Origin: Liolophura sinensis
Lineage: Eukaryota; Mollusca; Polyplacophora; Chitonida; Chitonidae
Assembly: GCF_032854445.1 (NCBI RefSeq)
Contig: NC_088307.1
Span: forward strand, 21,528,017 to 21,592,016
Length of the DNA stretch: 64,000 bases
Direction of reading: 5' to 3'
The notes beneath the pieces were generated by a model. That model did no database searches and had not been told where the DNA came from. It saw only the letters and a list, made by a program, of their open reading frames with translations. Both the position numbers and the translations under genes were made by a program. Of the stretch, positions 47,111-59,447 are shown piece after piece (positions within the stretch are counted from its first letter, which is position 1; the number at the start of each line of letters is the position of its first letter).

Positions 47111-48042
47111 TATCGTACAGGAGAGCATGGGCGTGGTCCACGTCTGATCGAAGACTGTGATTGGTACAGACGGGATGTGGGCGGACTTCCCCTGCAACGA
47201 GGCCAATGTTCAACCCATGCACACTGCATGTGAGAAACCCTCAGAAGGTAACTTTTACTAAATCCATGTGTTACAGTCTATGTTATTACTGGAACAGTGG
47301 TGGAAAAGCTCTCGCTAGGGGCAGTTAACTAATTTCTGCTGCTTGTGCATGTTCAAATCTCATCTACCCACAAGTTGACTTTTTCTTAATTGACCTAATT
47401 GTGTACGTAGGTATGTGCGGGTGATTCCTGTAAAATATAGGTGAGGCACATAAACTGACAGTTAAATTAAAGGATTCCTCCACCGGCAAAATATAATGGG
47501 CTTAAAAAAAAAAATAAGAAAGCCACGAAATCACCACTCATAAAAAAACCTTAACGTTTCATTCTTAGATTTTCCATTCACCACTTTACTTCTCACCATA
47601 TAAAAGAATGCGTTTGGTTTTATGAGTCATAATGATAATACTGCAGGACAGCAATGTCAAGTGAAACCTTTCTATATGTAACTAGAATATAAACAATTCA
47701 TTTCAGCATTGTATTCTGCTAAACAAAGAGTAAAGATATTTTTAATATGGTTTTTATGGACTTTTACACTGACGCTAACGTATTTGTTTTTCTTTTATTT
47801 CAAAAGTTTGTTTTCTGTTTTATTTTTATCATAATTTTCTGCATTTCCCTTAAAACTGTAACGGTAATGACTTGGTACTATTATACATGGGGCATAAAAC
47901 TTTGCATTCTTTTGCCCAGTAGAGCTCATCAGGGTCCCTCCAAAGGTGAACACGTGCCTACGCAAATGAGCAGGAAGATTGCCTTTAGTAATGTTGGACA
48001 GATAGAACCCTGGCCATCAGCGATAGATGTTATCAGTTAAAA
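47111..48042. other. Intergenic, nothing recognised
   Basis: AT-rich. A B-box-like GTTCAAATC at 47350 may be a SINE remnant. Confidence 0.4.
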
Positions 48043-48520
48043 TTGCCGTTGTCACCAGTAACTCTCGCTGCCGGTAACCGCTGCCATCAAGACCTGTTAA
48101 AACCTGTATGCGCTATGACCAGTAACAGCCGCCACCAGTGTCCATTGCCACCAAGAGCCGTTAGTACCAGTAACAGTTGTCGCCAGTAACCATTGTCATC
48201 GGTACCAGTTGTCGCAAGTAACCGTTGCCACAAGTAACCGTTGTCACCAGTCACCATTGTCACTGGTACCTGCTGACACCAGTAATCATTGCTACCAAGT
48301 AACCATTGTCACCAGTAACAGTTGTCACCACTAACCACTGTCGCCGGTTCCCGTTGTCGCAAGTAACCTTTGCCACCAATAACCGTTGTCACCAGGAACA
48401 CTTGTCACCCGTAATCACTGTCACCGGTACCCGTTGTCGCAAGTAACTGTTACCACCAGAAATCGCTGCCTTCAGTGACCTTTTCACTAGTAACAGTTGT
48501 CACCAGTAATCACTGTCACT
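48043..48520. repeat. 16-bp minisatellite, about 30 copies
   Basis: Unit GTTGTCACCAGTAACC with frequent substitutions (GCC for GTC, CAAG for CCAG), read head to tail. Confidence 0.9.
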
Positions 48521-48586
48521 TTCCTGTAGGACAATACTTGTAGGCTTGTACTAGTTTTAAAAAAATTTGTAAAACTATTTTTTTAA

Positions 48587-49342
48587 TGTTATGTGCACGA
48601 CTGCCGTCAGTTTCTAAATTTAGCTTGCCACTGTTTACATACGCTGAGTTCAGCGCCTGCTGTCTGCCTCTACCTTTGAATATTCCAGAATGCGCTCAGT
48701 TCGGTGCCTGTTTGTTTACATCAAGTGTTTAGGAATTTTCTCATTCTAGACAATTCCACCAGGCTATATAAGACCTATGAAAGCAGGTCAAACGGAGAGA
48801 ACGGAGAAAGGAGAATTATTGAGAGTTTTGGATGGTTTCGCTGTGTATAACTTTAGTAGGCCTTTTGTGCTGAATTTTGGTGTCTTTATAGCCTCTGGCT
48901 TTGTTATATCTCCACCGAGCACTTGTTCAGTCCGAGCTTGTATATTTGATTCGTGCTTTTGTGTACACAGTGCTTAATACACGGACCCTGTCTGTGGAAT
49001 TTTGTGTATATTTCGTCATACACTCAGTTATACTGTGGATTTTCCCTCTTGTGAATTTGCCTCTGAGCATTTATGCCTGTGTGGTATATATTGTGGAATA
49101 TATGCGTCCGTTTGGACTTGACACCGTAAGTACTTTAGTATTTGTATAGATACTGCTATTCTTTCTTGCTAAACTTAAGTACTTTAGTATTTGTATAAGT
49201 CTTATTATCTGTTCTTGTTAAAGCTAATAAATTGCTGTAAAATAAAATCTGCTGGTTTTGGTTACTTTTTTGTGCGGCTAAACTGTCGTGTATTTCGAAC
49301 AAGCCATCTCTTTATATAATACAGACAGTTTGGGTCGTAACA
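48587..49342 (+). mobile_element. Solo LTR of a retrotransposon
   Basis: A 756-bp segment starting TGTTATGTG and ending GTCGTAACA, with the terminal TG...CA and short inverted TGTTA/TAACA of LTRs. TTAA flanks both ends as a 4-bp target duplication. Inside are a TATA box (GGCTATATAAGACC, near 48762) and AATAAA hexamers (about 49230-49250), in the right order for U3-R-U5. No gag, pol or primer-binding site adjoins it, so the internal part is presumed lost by recombination between LTRs. Confidence 0.65.
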
Positions 49343-51592
49343 TTAAGAACATAAATATTTAATATTCTTGAAAATATTTTCAATTTAATGTATTTAATCG
49401 TATTTAATCTATGCGTCGAAACAAACAATCGTATAGCACAAACCACCAAAGAAAGTATATAACGTACGAAAACAGGACGGAATCATGCAAAGGGAAGAAC
49501 ACCGAAATAAATTTGGGAAGGTTTGTCATAAATTATTTAAGGTCCATTTCGAAAACATTGACAATGTACGTACAGGTTACATCTTTGAATGCGTCATCAC
49601 TTATAAAGTCTGTCTACCGTTATTTGATGAGCCACTATATCTCAGATTTGAAATTCACACTTACTGCATTAGTTAACATCTAGTTTTATACCTATGTTTG
49701 TCGATTTAAAATGCAATAAATTTGAGCGCATTTCGTTCAGTGCAGGCGAAGAATGTATTCCTGTAAATCATTCTCTACATTCTACAGAAAGCTAGATGAG
49801 GCAAAAAGGGTATAAAATTGATTTTCGCTCTTAAATTCAAACCATTGTCTTACTATACTTATTGGATAACATCGAGCAAACATTTGAGGAATAGGTTAGA
49901 CACCTTCTGACATATCGTAAAAATAAAAGAGTAGATTAAGATAAGATTAGAAGTAATGTAGCACACATATTGATACTGTTGTAGCGGATTTCTCTTCAAA
50001 ACCCAGTCCTATAACCTTTAGAGATTAATTATACAGGCTTTGCTCAGCTCTCTGTTCATCACCAGTTAATCTTTATCGACTCCGAGATAAAAAGTTTTAT
50101 AAGCTGGTAGCGTATGAGACCGATATTTACCTCAAGTATTTGAAGACACCACTACTGAAATACGGATTTACTCTCCATACTCCAATCATTAATTCAATGC
50201 TGTTATTTTATTTAATACACCAAATTATGCATTCCCAGTCTGTATTGTTCCGGGTTAACTACTTGTTTCAGTAAATCAACAAGAAAGGCATAATAGAAGA
50301 TCGGAAGATTTTGTTTTCCAGTTCGAACACTAAACAGTGAATTCCATTTATCCACATATATACACTCAAATCATCAAATGTTCCTCCAGAATCAGCAATA
50401 CCATTTGCGAGAGAGAGTTTCAGGGGGAATAACTCTGGATAGCTTGTTGACACGCTTTGGACGGTGAACAGTCTTTAGCAATTTAAAAATATTACGACAG
50501 GCATTTGTGCTGGAATTTCTATTTAATCGTAATCCTCAGGTATATTTTAATATAAGAGAAGTAATTCCTTAACTCATATAATCACAGTCCCTTCAGTATA
50601 ACACTGAATCCTTCCTGCGTAATATACTGAAGATAGCAAATCTCCCGCGGGATCGAGCAAATTTCGCGGTATCGAGCAAATCTCCCGAAGATTCGAATAC
50701 ACAAGCTTCGCCCGCTGTCAATCAAGATCGGCTCCTCCCAGGAAGATCGGCGATCCCTGGCAAATCTCTATGCGGATCCCAACGGGATGCTCATCGATGT
50801 ATAGGCTGTGTTTTGAGACTGTATAGCTGTTTTGCATCTGTATACTTCAGTAGCTGTACATTTTCATCTGGGGTATATTTTAACGAATCCTCAGTGCCTT
50901 GTCTAAATCTTGTTTTGGACTTTGCTCTTGTCTTTGTCTTCAATCTCGACTGTTATACACCTCCAAAACCATCTGTCAGACGCCTGAACGATGCCATTTT
51001 GTAGCGGGTAGACCGAGTAGGCTGTTCTAAGCAACAAAAATTCTACATTTTGATTGGCTGACGTGCATTTGCACAGCGTTCGCCTCTTACTACGCCCCGC
51101 CTATAATTTACTATGATGGCGAAGCAAATATGGCTAAAATAGCGTAATTTCCCCCAAGCCAACATAAAGAAAAGCCCCGTAATTTCTATCAAATAGTGTT
51201 ATATTAAATATTAATTTGAAGAACACAGACACTATAAAATCTCCTCTTTCTAACGATACCAATATAACACATGAGCCGTTTTCGTAATTATCAAATTCCT
51301 AGATTCTAAAGCCTCCAATCCGAAATGCTGAATGTCATGGCGGAATTTACAAACCACGACGAAGCGACGTGAATCATTTCGGTCGGAAATAAATATCTAA
51401 ATAGCTTCTAATTAAGGTAAGACCATAGAAACTACAGCAATATATACCTGTTTCATAAAGTATGAGTTCTAAGCCAACACTGAGTACATTTTTATACCAG
51501 AATTCTGTGACAATCGGTCACGGAGATTCGACTGTTGTTGTTGTAATCAATTGTCAACAACACATACCTTTGGTGTAGGAAGACTCACAGTT
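49343..51592. other. Intergenic, nothing firm
   Basis: 50640-50700 holds repeated GATCGAGCAAAT motifs, followed by T-rich sequence to 51000 that looks LTR-like in style but has no terminal TG/CA or duplication I can place. Confidence 0.4.
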
Positions 51593-51603
51593 CAGTGTCC
51601 AAA

Positions 51604-51874
51604 TATTTATTTTATTTATTTGATTGGTGTTTTACGCCGTACTCAAGAATATTTCACTTATACGACGGCGGCCAGCATTATGGTGGGTGGAAACCGAGCA
51701 CAGTCGGGGGAAGCTCACGACCATCCTCAGGTTGCTGGAAGACCTTCTCACTTACGGCCGGAGAGGAAGGCAGCATGAGCTGGACTTGAACTCACAGCGA
51801 CCGCATTGGTGAGAGGCTCCTGGGTCATTACGCTGCGCTAGCGCGCTAACCGACTGAGCCACGGAGGCCCCTCG
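51604..51874 (-). mobile_element. SINE family A, full length, target duplication
   Basis: Near-consensus copy flanked by a perfect CAGTGTCCAAA at 51593-51603 and 51875-51885. Confidence 0.92.
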
Positions 51875-51885
51875 CAGTGTCCAAA

Positions 51886-53639
51886 AAAATCTCTAGGTCT
51901 AATGTTCGATAGTGGAGATCGCTTGTCTCTGATTCGATCAGTCGATACGTGTGTTCCTCTGAATATTCATGCTGTATTGTGTTATTGTTTTAGAACTTAA
52001 CAGCAGAGGTGCAGGTAAGCTGCAGACGACAGTTAGTTTTAGGTAACACCAGTCAATCTGATATGAATAAGAGATTATCCATAAGTTTTCGTCACACTAT
52101 ATATACATATGTGTGTGGATCTTTTTTGGGTTATGTACACCCATATAAAAGACCATGCACTACCAACAACATCCCCTTGGGGACTACTCAAAATTGCTGT
52201 CTACCTTGCACTATGTTTATTTGACACAGAGCTATGCAGAGTTTCAAACAGAGTTATAAATAATGTTCCTGGACCAGTTTCGAAGGTATTCAATTTATCC
52301 TGATCCACACAAAACTGAAATCAAATAAATATTTCAAAATTAGATCTGGATTTTAGACCAACTCCAGAATCTATATCCAGACGATCTTGTACAAAACACC
52401 CTGAAATTCAGATATCAGCTAAGATCTATTGAAATTATCTATAACTCTGAAAGCCAAGAAGGCTTTGTTGGATTTGATGAGTCCCTAGTGAATCTAATCT
52501 TCAAGTTAGTGACAGTTATGACACAGATCGCTAGAGGCCTTGAATGCTCTGCCAATATATGCCAACAGAACTGTTAAACAGTTTTTGCATTAATGCCTAA
52601 TGACAAGAGCACGTATGCATAAATTAACCATAATTCAGAGCACAACAATTTTAACAATCCTTTAGAAATAAGCTTCAAAACATAAACATATTCTGACTAA
52701 AAAGAAAGCTAATATTTAACCAGATTTTAATCAAATACTAATAAGCTATATTGCCTGTCAAACACTCACAATTCGAAGAAAATTAAAAATGCTGCTAAAT
52801 ATCAGTGAAGTCAGAACATGTTGCCTTCTCTAATATTGTTGAAAATTTTAGCCAGTCTTCGCTGGTCCTTCTTCACCGACACGCAGACATGTCATCCTAC
52901 TGATATTTCACCTTGGAAATTCAAAAGCTTCGTAAAGATGATATAGTTTGTCCTAATCAGCTACCTAAGCAAAATGGGGGAAAATTTCCCGCTGGAAGTA
53001 ACTTTGTCAAAATTGTACATGTAGTCTATAGTTCATTCCGGAAGTTAGCAAAGACATTTAGTGAGCAAACCGCTGACATAGTACTTGCTGATTGCAAGAT
53101 ATTAACAATCAAGTCATCTTGGAGTCGTGTCGCCATTATGCCGGAAAAGTACCATACTGATCAACTATGACAAAATAGCTACATTCGACAAAAGTAATTT
53201 GTCACGTAAAATATTACAGTATGTAGTCTTAGAGGCCCGGAAGTTCTGGCTTAACAGCTTTTCTAACTGCCCCTACGCTCGTTTTAAGAATGAATTTGTC
53301 TTAAATAGCATGCTGAACAAAACAAGAAACTTCATATATCTTACTTTATGTTCCAAAATACCCAAATAAAAAATAAAGTACGTTGATATCTGCTTTATGG
53401 ACGTAATGAACATTAAAAGGGTTAGGTATGAAGGTGCGCTTCCTTGTGGTCATTTGATTTCATTGGGACTAGCCATTTGTATTGTAGCCAGTTGGCATTC
53501 ACAACAGCAAAGTCGTCCCGTTAACTACGTGACACCCGTGAACACAGAATTAAGCAATCTGCGCCATTGCTGTGGTGTGGTGTCGCATTGCCATGTTGGA
53601 ATTGGAGACCTGAACAATGGGCAGCCATGAAGGGCACGC
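51886..53639. other. Intergenic, nothing recognised
   Basis: AT-rich. ORFs at 52913-53170 and 53127-53369 overlap in different frames, with no recognisable protein family. Confidence 0.4.
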
Positions 53640-53850
53640 GCTCCAGGGCAAGGATCTGGTCACAACCTCCCGCTGTCGCCAGAAAGAAAACTAAACACCA
53701 ACAACAGTGTGATGGTTGGTCACACGTAACCGGTGAAACCCGGCCTCTTGACATGGTTGATCACACGTAACCGGTGAAATCCGGCCTCTTGACATGGTTG
53801 ATCACACGTAACCGGTGAAATCCGGCCTCTTGACATGGTTGAGGGCTACC
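53640..53850 (-). repeat. Repeat family C copy with 41-bp triplication
   Basis: The segment TCACACGTAACCGGTGAAAY plus CCGGCCTCTTGACATGGTTG recurs at 53720, 53761 and 53802, a period of 41 bp. Confidence 0.85.
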
Positions 53851-54129
53851 GCCATGAAATCGATCAACTTCCTGTACGCAACATTGGACGTAGACACTCA
53901 CCGCTAAGACGCCACGCTTGCGCAACCCATTGTAAGAAACTCGAGCATAAAGACGTTCCGACAGCAAGCAATTTTCAGTTACGTCACCCCAAAATAATGG
54001 TTTACTTGTTGGCTTTGCGGCCGTAAAACGATTACGCAAATGACGTAGCCGAATTTGAGCGCCCTCGACATGTGTCGTCACAAGTGACGGTCCTGACCTG
54101 AGGAGACCAGATGCTGTACCCTTTTGTTG

Positions 54130-54345
54130 CACACACAGTATGCCGGTAATGGGTAGTCTGGAGCATGAGAACTACACAAGTTCACAAACCTTTACCCCCT
54201 CAGTTTTCTCCATAGTTTATCAACCTTAAAAAAAAATTTTTACGAAACTTTTTTTCAGACGTCCGTGTTATAGTAAATTTGACCCTGCAACAGTATTGAC
54301 AGATCACGTGATACAGTAGGATTTTTTCACATTTACCGCTAATAT
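54130..54345 (+). repeat. Repeat family D, 3' half
   Basis: AAGTTCACAAACCTTTACCC, ACGAAACTTTTTTTCAGACG, TTGACAGATCACGTGATACA. Confidence 0.6.
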
Positions 54346-54784
54346 AGTCCAAACTCCCCCCCCATCCCCCGTTGGGGTGGTTTTAAACGGTTCACGTTAC
54401 ACCTGGCCATTATATTCGCTCATATTACCTACCATGTAAATATAATTAATTTCTCCAAATGTGAAGTTTGTTTTTTTTTGTTCAGTGTATTAAGTTATAT
54501 GAAGACTCAATGGCACACATCTATCGTTTTATTTTTTTGGCCCTCTTAAAGTGGCACTGTAGAATCTCTTGATGATGTGATTAATGTACTACATACTTAA
54601 CTTACCGTAGTACTTTTTTTACAAGGGATATTCAACTCTTCATTTTACAATTCCAACCACGCTGGACACTGATGGGACAATTATTTCATACACAAAAGCC
54701 ATGGCTTTCACCATTATGAGGGAACTGATTAACCATATCATGCATATATATGATTACCATTCACATGCATGTGCGTATTCTTGG

Positions 54785-55015
54785 TTTTTTTCCGTCGTGC
54801 TTAACAATTTTTCCGTCATATGATGACGAGAAGTCTGTACGTTTATGTATATACACAGTGTCTTCTTCTGGCAGGGCAAGTTCATGCCGCCAAAGTGCTT
54901 CCGCCACTGCAACATCATGCCGAAGACACCAGACATGACACCCCCTCCGGTCACATTATAATGACACCGATCCAACTGTCTCCTTGTTCTAACCTCTCAG
55001 TTATGAGTGCTTAAT
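54785..55015 (-). mobile_element. SINE family B variant, reverse orientation
   Basis: Tail sequence TGCTTAACAATTTTTCCGTC on the + strand, then AAGACACCAGACATGACACC shared with 9.8 and 57.0 kb. Confidence 0.65.
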
Positions 55016-55022
55016 GTGACCC

Positions 55023-55155
55023 GACCGGGGAAAAACCCTAACTGCGGTAAACGGTCAAGAGGCCGGATTTCACCGGCTACGTCTGACCAACCATCACACT
55101 GTCGTCGGTGTTCTGGTTTTCTTTCTGTGATGTAGTCTTTTACATCGTAAACATA
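55023..55155 (+). repeat. Repeat family C copy
   Basis: AAAAACCCTAACTGCGGTAA, AAGAGGCCGGATTTCACCGG, CACTGTCGTCGGTGTTCTGG. Confidence 0.7.
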
Positions 55156-56069
55156 TATTAAATATTAACGGCTTCAATATCAAATACCTAAGATATTAAC
55201 ATCGGCAATCTACAGCTACAGCAAAGAGAGCTAGTGACATATACATGCATGATCTCGCGAGATTCTTGAAATACTGATTCGGCCTATTCGGATGCAATCT
55301 GTGTAGTGCATTGTTCATTGCTGCCCTTGCTAATAACGTTCATTGTGTGGAAAAACTGATAACGTATTACTGGTGTGTTACAAGAGAACAAGTTGCCAAT
55401 TCAGCTTGGACCCGAGCCGTGATTCTGCTGGAAAATTATTTTCAAATCGTGCCTGTTTACTTTTATTCTGGGCAGTCGACCAGCTTAGCTTTTGTATACA
55501 TTCAGCTACACCGAATTTAAACAAAGTGTCCTTACTGCTTAAGATGCTAAATCGCTTATGCTGTAAGATTTCTGACCTTTGACCCATGAGATCTGGCGTT
55601 CGTATCCAGATCGTACGAACTGTAGATTTGATATAGGTGCATGGACGAAGAGTATAGAATGAGCCTTGCAGATGTTGGGCGGATCCAGCCCAAACCAAAA
55701 ACGAGGCAATATGACGACCTCTCGTTGGAGAAAGCCTGATTGAAGACAGACCGTTTTCATTGCACGGTTGCCCTTTCTTTCTGTTGAAAAGAGTCCGTGG
55801 CAAAACAGCTATACGTTTTGTTTCACTCTGTAACACTCTGTCCATTAGAATATATAAAATAGGAGAGAATAAAGAAAGGCCTACTTTTAGTGTATCTACA
55901 ACTTACTAGTAAGTGAGTACTTAGTCATCTGGGCATGTCCAGCTGGCAAATGAACCTCCTTAGGTAACTGTCCAAACTGAAAATGAATCAATATCTACTG
56001 TGAGAAGATTCATTTTATTTTGAATTTGATTCTTGCTGACGTATGCACTCCGTAACCTTTCACTTCAAT
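55156..56069. other. Intergenic, nothing recognised
   Basis: A 155-codon minus-strand ORF (55378-55845) has no recognisable domain. Confidence 0.4.
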
Positions 56070-56200
56070 TTATTCATTTATTTGACTCGTGTTTTACGCC
56101 ATACTCAGGAATATTTCACTTATAAATGACTAGCATTATGGCGAGAGGAAACCAGGCAGAGCGCGGTGGAAACCCACGACCATTCGCAGGTACGGCCGAT
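56070..56200 (-). mobile_element. SINE family A, partial
   Basis: TTTGACTCGTGTTTTACGCC to CATTCGCAGGTACGGCC. Confidence 0.75.
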
Positions 56201-56254
56201 GGCTAACAACCTGGACACTTAAATATATAATGATGTCCCCTCCCCCGATGTAGA

Positions 56255-56465
56255 GGTAGCGTAATGACCCAAGAGCTTTCTACCTGTGCGATTGCTGTAA
56301 GTTCAAGTACACATCATGCTGGTTTTCTCTCCGGTCATACATGACAAGGTCAAGCAGCATGGGTTTCTCGTGGGGCTCTGCCCCGTATTCTCCGACCATA
56401 ATGCTGGACGACGTCGTATAAGTGAAATACTCTGGAGAATGGCGCGAACCTCCAATCAAATAAGA
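56255..56465 (+). mobile_element. SINE family A, A box missing
   Basis: GTAATGACCCAAGAGCTTTC, B-box-like GTAAGTTCAAGTACA, tail CCTCCAATCAAATAAG. It faces the partial copy at 56070. Confidence 0.75.
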
Positions 56466-56724
56466 GTGAACTAGAGTATCCTAAGTTAAACATAGCCCGC
56501 AGTGTCAGGTACCTAGAGAAAGTTTTGAATTTAACAAGTATCTGAGCCGATGTAGCGAGGAACCGGTCTGAACACGCGACCGCACTGGTCAAGTGCTGGC
56601 AGTATAAAGATTCAAAGAAAAGTATCACAGTTGTGTTAGAAACTACCTGTTCAGAAAAGCCTTTGCAGTGCTTTCAATTCTTTCAGGCCATCCTTAAAAA
56701 AATTTATTGTGTTATCGGTTTCTA

Positions 56725-56950
56725 TGAGAAAAAAAGTAGTGCAACGACTGGTTGATCCGTATTGGTGTAATGGCTCGGGCGGGGCCGCTTACTTGCATTC
56801 GGTAAATCGTCCCGGTGAAACAGCACTAGATAAAGGAGCAGTGAAAATCCATCCTGCAACAAGGATGCACATTACATGCACTCCAAGGACTGCTTCGTCG
56901 TGATTTGACTGAAAAATTGTTAAGTACGACGTTAAACCCCAGGCACTCGC
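56725..56950 (+). mobile_element. SINE family B, 5'-truncated
   Basis: Body from GTGCAACGACTGGTTGATCC to tail ACGTTAAACCCCAGGCACTC. The head is missing. Confidence 0.75.
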
Positions 56951-56951
56951 C

Positions 56952-57060
56952 GCTGATGTATCATGCCGAAGACACTAGACATGACACCCAACCCAGTCAC
57001 ATGATACTGACACCATGCCAATCAGTTGCTCTACTTGCTCTAACCTCAGGGTTGAGCGCC
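56952..57060 (-). mobile_element. SINE family B variant fragment, reverse orientation
   Basis: ATGCCGAAGACACTAGACAT through TCTAACCTCAGGGTTGAGCG, matching the variant subfamily at 54.9 kb. It directly abuts the preceding forward copy. Confidence 0.6.
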
Positions 57061-57154
57061 AAACAGGGCAGCGACAAGTAATATTTATTAAGTCTAGCTT
57101 TTTGTGTTGTGTTGAAATCGTTAAAGCCATTTTGGCATTCAAAAGAATACATTC

Positions 57155-57541
57155 GTCTCTTGTACAAGTAGAAAATTCCAGTAAATCCTTTTAAACAAAT
57201 AATGAGTGTATAAATTGCGTACAAACCCACGATGTTGAAAACAATGTGCCCGAGAAAAAGATTTGTAATGTTATTTATTGCCTGATTTGGTGACTAAACT
57301 TTTCAATACTCGACTTTCCTATTTTACCTTGTAATACAGTAGAAAATTCCACTAAGTCCTTTTAAACAACTGATGAGTGTATAAACTGCGTACAAACCCA
57401 CGATGTTGAAAACAATGTGCCCGAGAAAAAGATTTGTAATGTTATTCATTGCCTGATTTGGTGACCAAACTTTTCAATACTCGACATTCCTATTTTATCT
57501 TGTAATACAGTAGAAAATTCCACTAAGTCCTTTTAAACAAA
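57155..57541. repeat. 171-bp tandem repeat, about 2.3 copies
   Basis: AGAAAATTCCA occurs at 57170, 57341 and 57512, exactly 171 bp apart, and the intervening sequence is nearly identical (GATGTTGAAAACAATGTGCC in both full units). Confidence 0.95.
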
Positions 57542-57617
57542 AATTTGGTGAACTTATACCGTACTTTTTGGTACCATTGATGGTAACACTGTGTTGGTGC
57601 GTCACTAAACTGTTGCC

Positions 57618-57855
57618 GGGGCCTCCGTGGTTCAGTTGGTTAACGCGCTAGCGCAGCGTAATGACCCAGGAGTCTCTCACCAATGCGGTCTCTCCGGCCG
57701 TATGTGGGAAGGTCTTTCAGCTATCTGCGGATGGTCGTGGGTTTCCCCCGGGTTCTGCCCGGTTTCCACCCACCATAATGCTGGCCGCCGTCGTATAAGT
57801 GAAATATTCTTGAGTACGGCGTAAAACACCAAACAAAAAAATAAAAATAAAAAAA
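57618..57855 (+). mobile_element. SINE family A lacking its B box, with target duplication
   Basis: Perfect 13-bp duplication TAAACTGTTGCCG at 57605-57617 and 57856-57868. The A box is intact, but CAATGCGGTC joins straight to TCTCCGGCCG, deleting about 40 bp that include the B box. Confidence 0.9.
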
Positions 57856-58274
57856 TAAACTGTTGCCGCTGAATCTGCTAATGGCGGTTTTATCGTGGGT
57901 CTATCAGGACAGTTCATGTTTGTAATCCTAAAAGGTTATGTATTGTCGTGGCGACTCGGCTCCAAGAAAGAAGGTTAAATCCCAAGTGTACTTTTTGTTA
58001 GCGAGTTCCACGAGCGGTGACAACGGAAATTGCCGTATTTGTATTGTATTTTACGACATATAAAATCAGTGTTCCTATTACTAAAAAAAACGCAATACGT
58101 ACACTGATTTTAGCTTTAAGTTTACATCATTCATGTTCATTCGATTGGTGTTACAGGGCTTTGGCTTTCCTCACACACCTTCCTCAAATACCCACGCAAT
58201 AGGCTGTCAATGAACATTCAAAAGTGCGGGTTTTATCTACAGATAAATGTAGATACACTTTATAGCCCAGTCTT

Positions 58275-58475
58275 GCCATTGATTTATTTGATATATTTAT
58301 TTGATTAATGCTTTACGCCGTACTCAAGAATATGTGACTTATACGAGGGGTGGGGGGGGGGGGGGGCAGCATTATGGTAGGAGGAAACAGGCAGACCTTC
58401 CCACGCACAACCGGACAGGAAACCAGCAAGAGTTGGACAGTGATCAACTGGTGAGAGGTTCCCGGGTCATCCTTG
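58275..58475 (-). mobile_element. SINE family A with a G-run
   Basis: Tail TTTGATTAATGCTTTACGCC. The GACGGCGGCC segment is replaced by a run of 15-20 G around 58350. The rest is diverged. Confidence 0.75.
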
Positions 58476-58549
58476 CACCACCGTACTATCGTCCGAAGAT
58501 GGACGCAATGAACGAAACCTAAGAAAATAAACGAAGCTTATTCGAAGTA

Positions 58550-58630
58550 ACCCACCAACATCTGGAAAGCAACTGACGAACTTGTGCCAATAGGATCCAC
58601 CAGTTTTCCCAACCTCAGTGTGCATACAAA
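58550..58630 (-). mobile_element. SINE family E/F fragment
   Basis: CAACTGACGAACTTGTGCCA and CCTCAGTGTGCATACAAACG. Confidence 0.4.
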
Positions 58631-58932
58631 CGGGTTTCAGTCACTCTGATGTGTTTGCGTGTGTACGAACGCCTGCAATGCAGATATGTTGCGTTGAGTG
58701 TCATTTTCTATATGTCTCTGAATCTGTTATGGGTTTGCTTTTGTCGTGTTGTGTATCGCTGGACAGTCTGCAGTATCAACAGTTAAAGTGTATGTCTTTA
58801 TCTTTGGATTTATTGCTTGGTCTACATTATGAACCCCTTTCTCGGTGGTAATCGTTATGCTTTGTTACTTACATTGTTTATCCCAATGATTCATACCACT
58901 AAAACTGTTTGAAAATTTGAAAATTCAGAAGG

Positions 58933-58935
<3 letters not shown>

Positions 58936-58963
<28 letters not shown>
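58936..58963. repeat. (TTA)n microsatellite
   Basis: About nine TTA/ATT units in a row. Confidence 0.95.
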
Positions 58964-59379
58964 GTGTGAGTTGAGGAAAAACGAAATAATTTAGGTCATG
59001 TGGTTTGACAGCGATGTTGAATAATCAAATGTTTGGGATTAGTTCACTCTTCTGAAACAACTGATGACAACTGAAAGAGCTAAACCGAACACGTTCAAAC
59101 AAATTCATTTAGGGCGCACGGTTTGCTAGTCGAAATGATTTACGTCATCGAAGAAATGAGGTTCGCCATTATGCAAAATGGTGACAGTACCCAAGGTAAA
59201 CCATCCATCTTTTGCTAATCGTTGGGAAACGTTCCTACATGCACATCATAATGCGGAACAAGTAGTCTTGAACGAACACATAGGCCAATTTCCACTACAC
59301 ACCGCGACGTACGTTGCATGAGGCGCACTGCAAAATAAAATAAAACACTGCTTACACGTGTATATAATCACTTCTACTG

Positions 59380-59447
59380 TGCACGGCGAGGCACGGCGAG
59401 GCATGGCCCGGCACCGCACAGCGCGGCGCGGCGCAGCGCGACACGTC
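59380..59447. repeat. GC-rich simple tract
   Basis: CACGGCGAGG and GCGCGGCGCGGCGCAGCGCG units; a GC spike in AT-rich DNA. It yields Arg/Ala-rich ORFs on both strands with no gene features. Confidence 0.85.
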
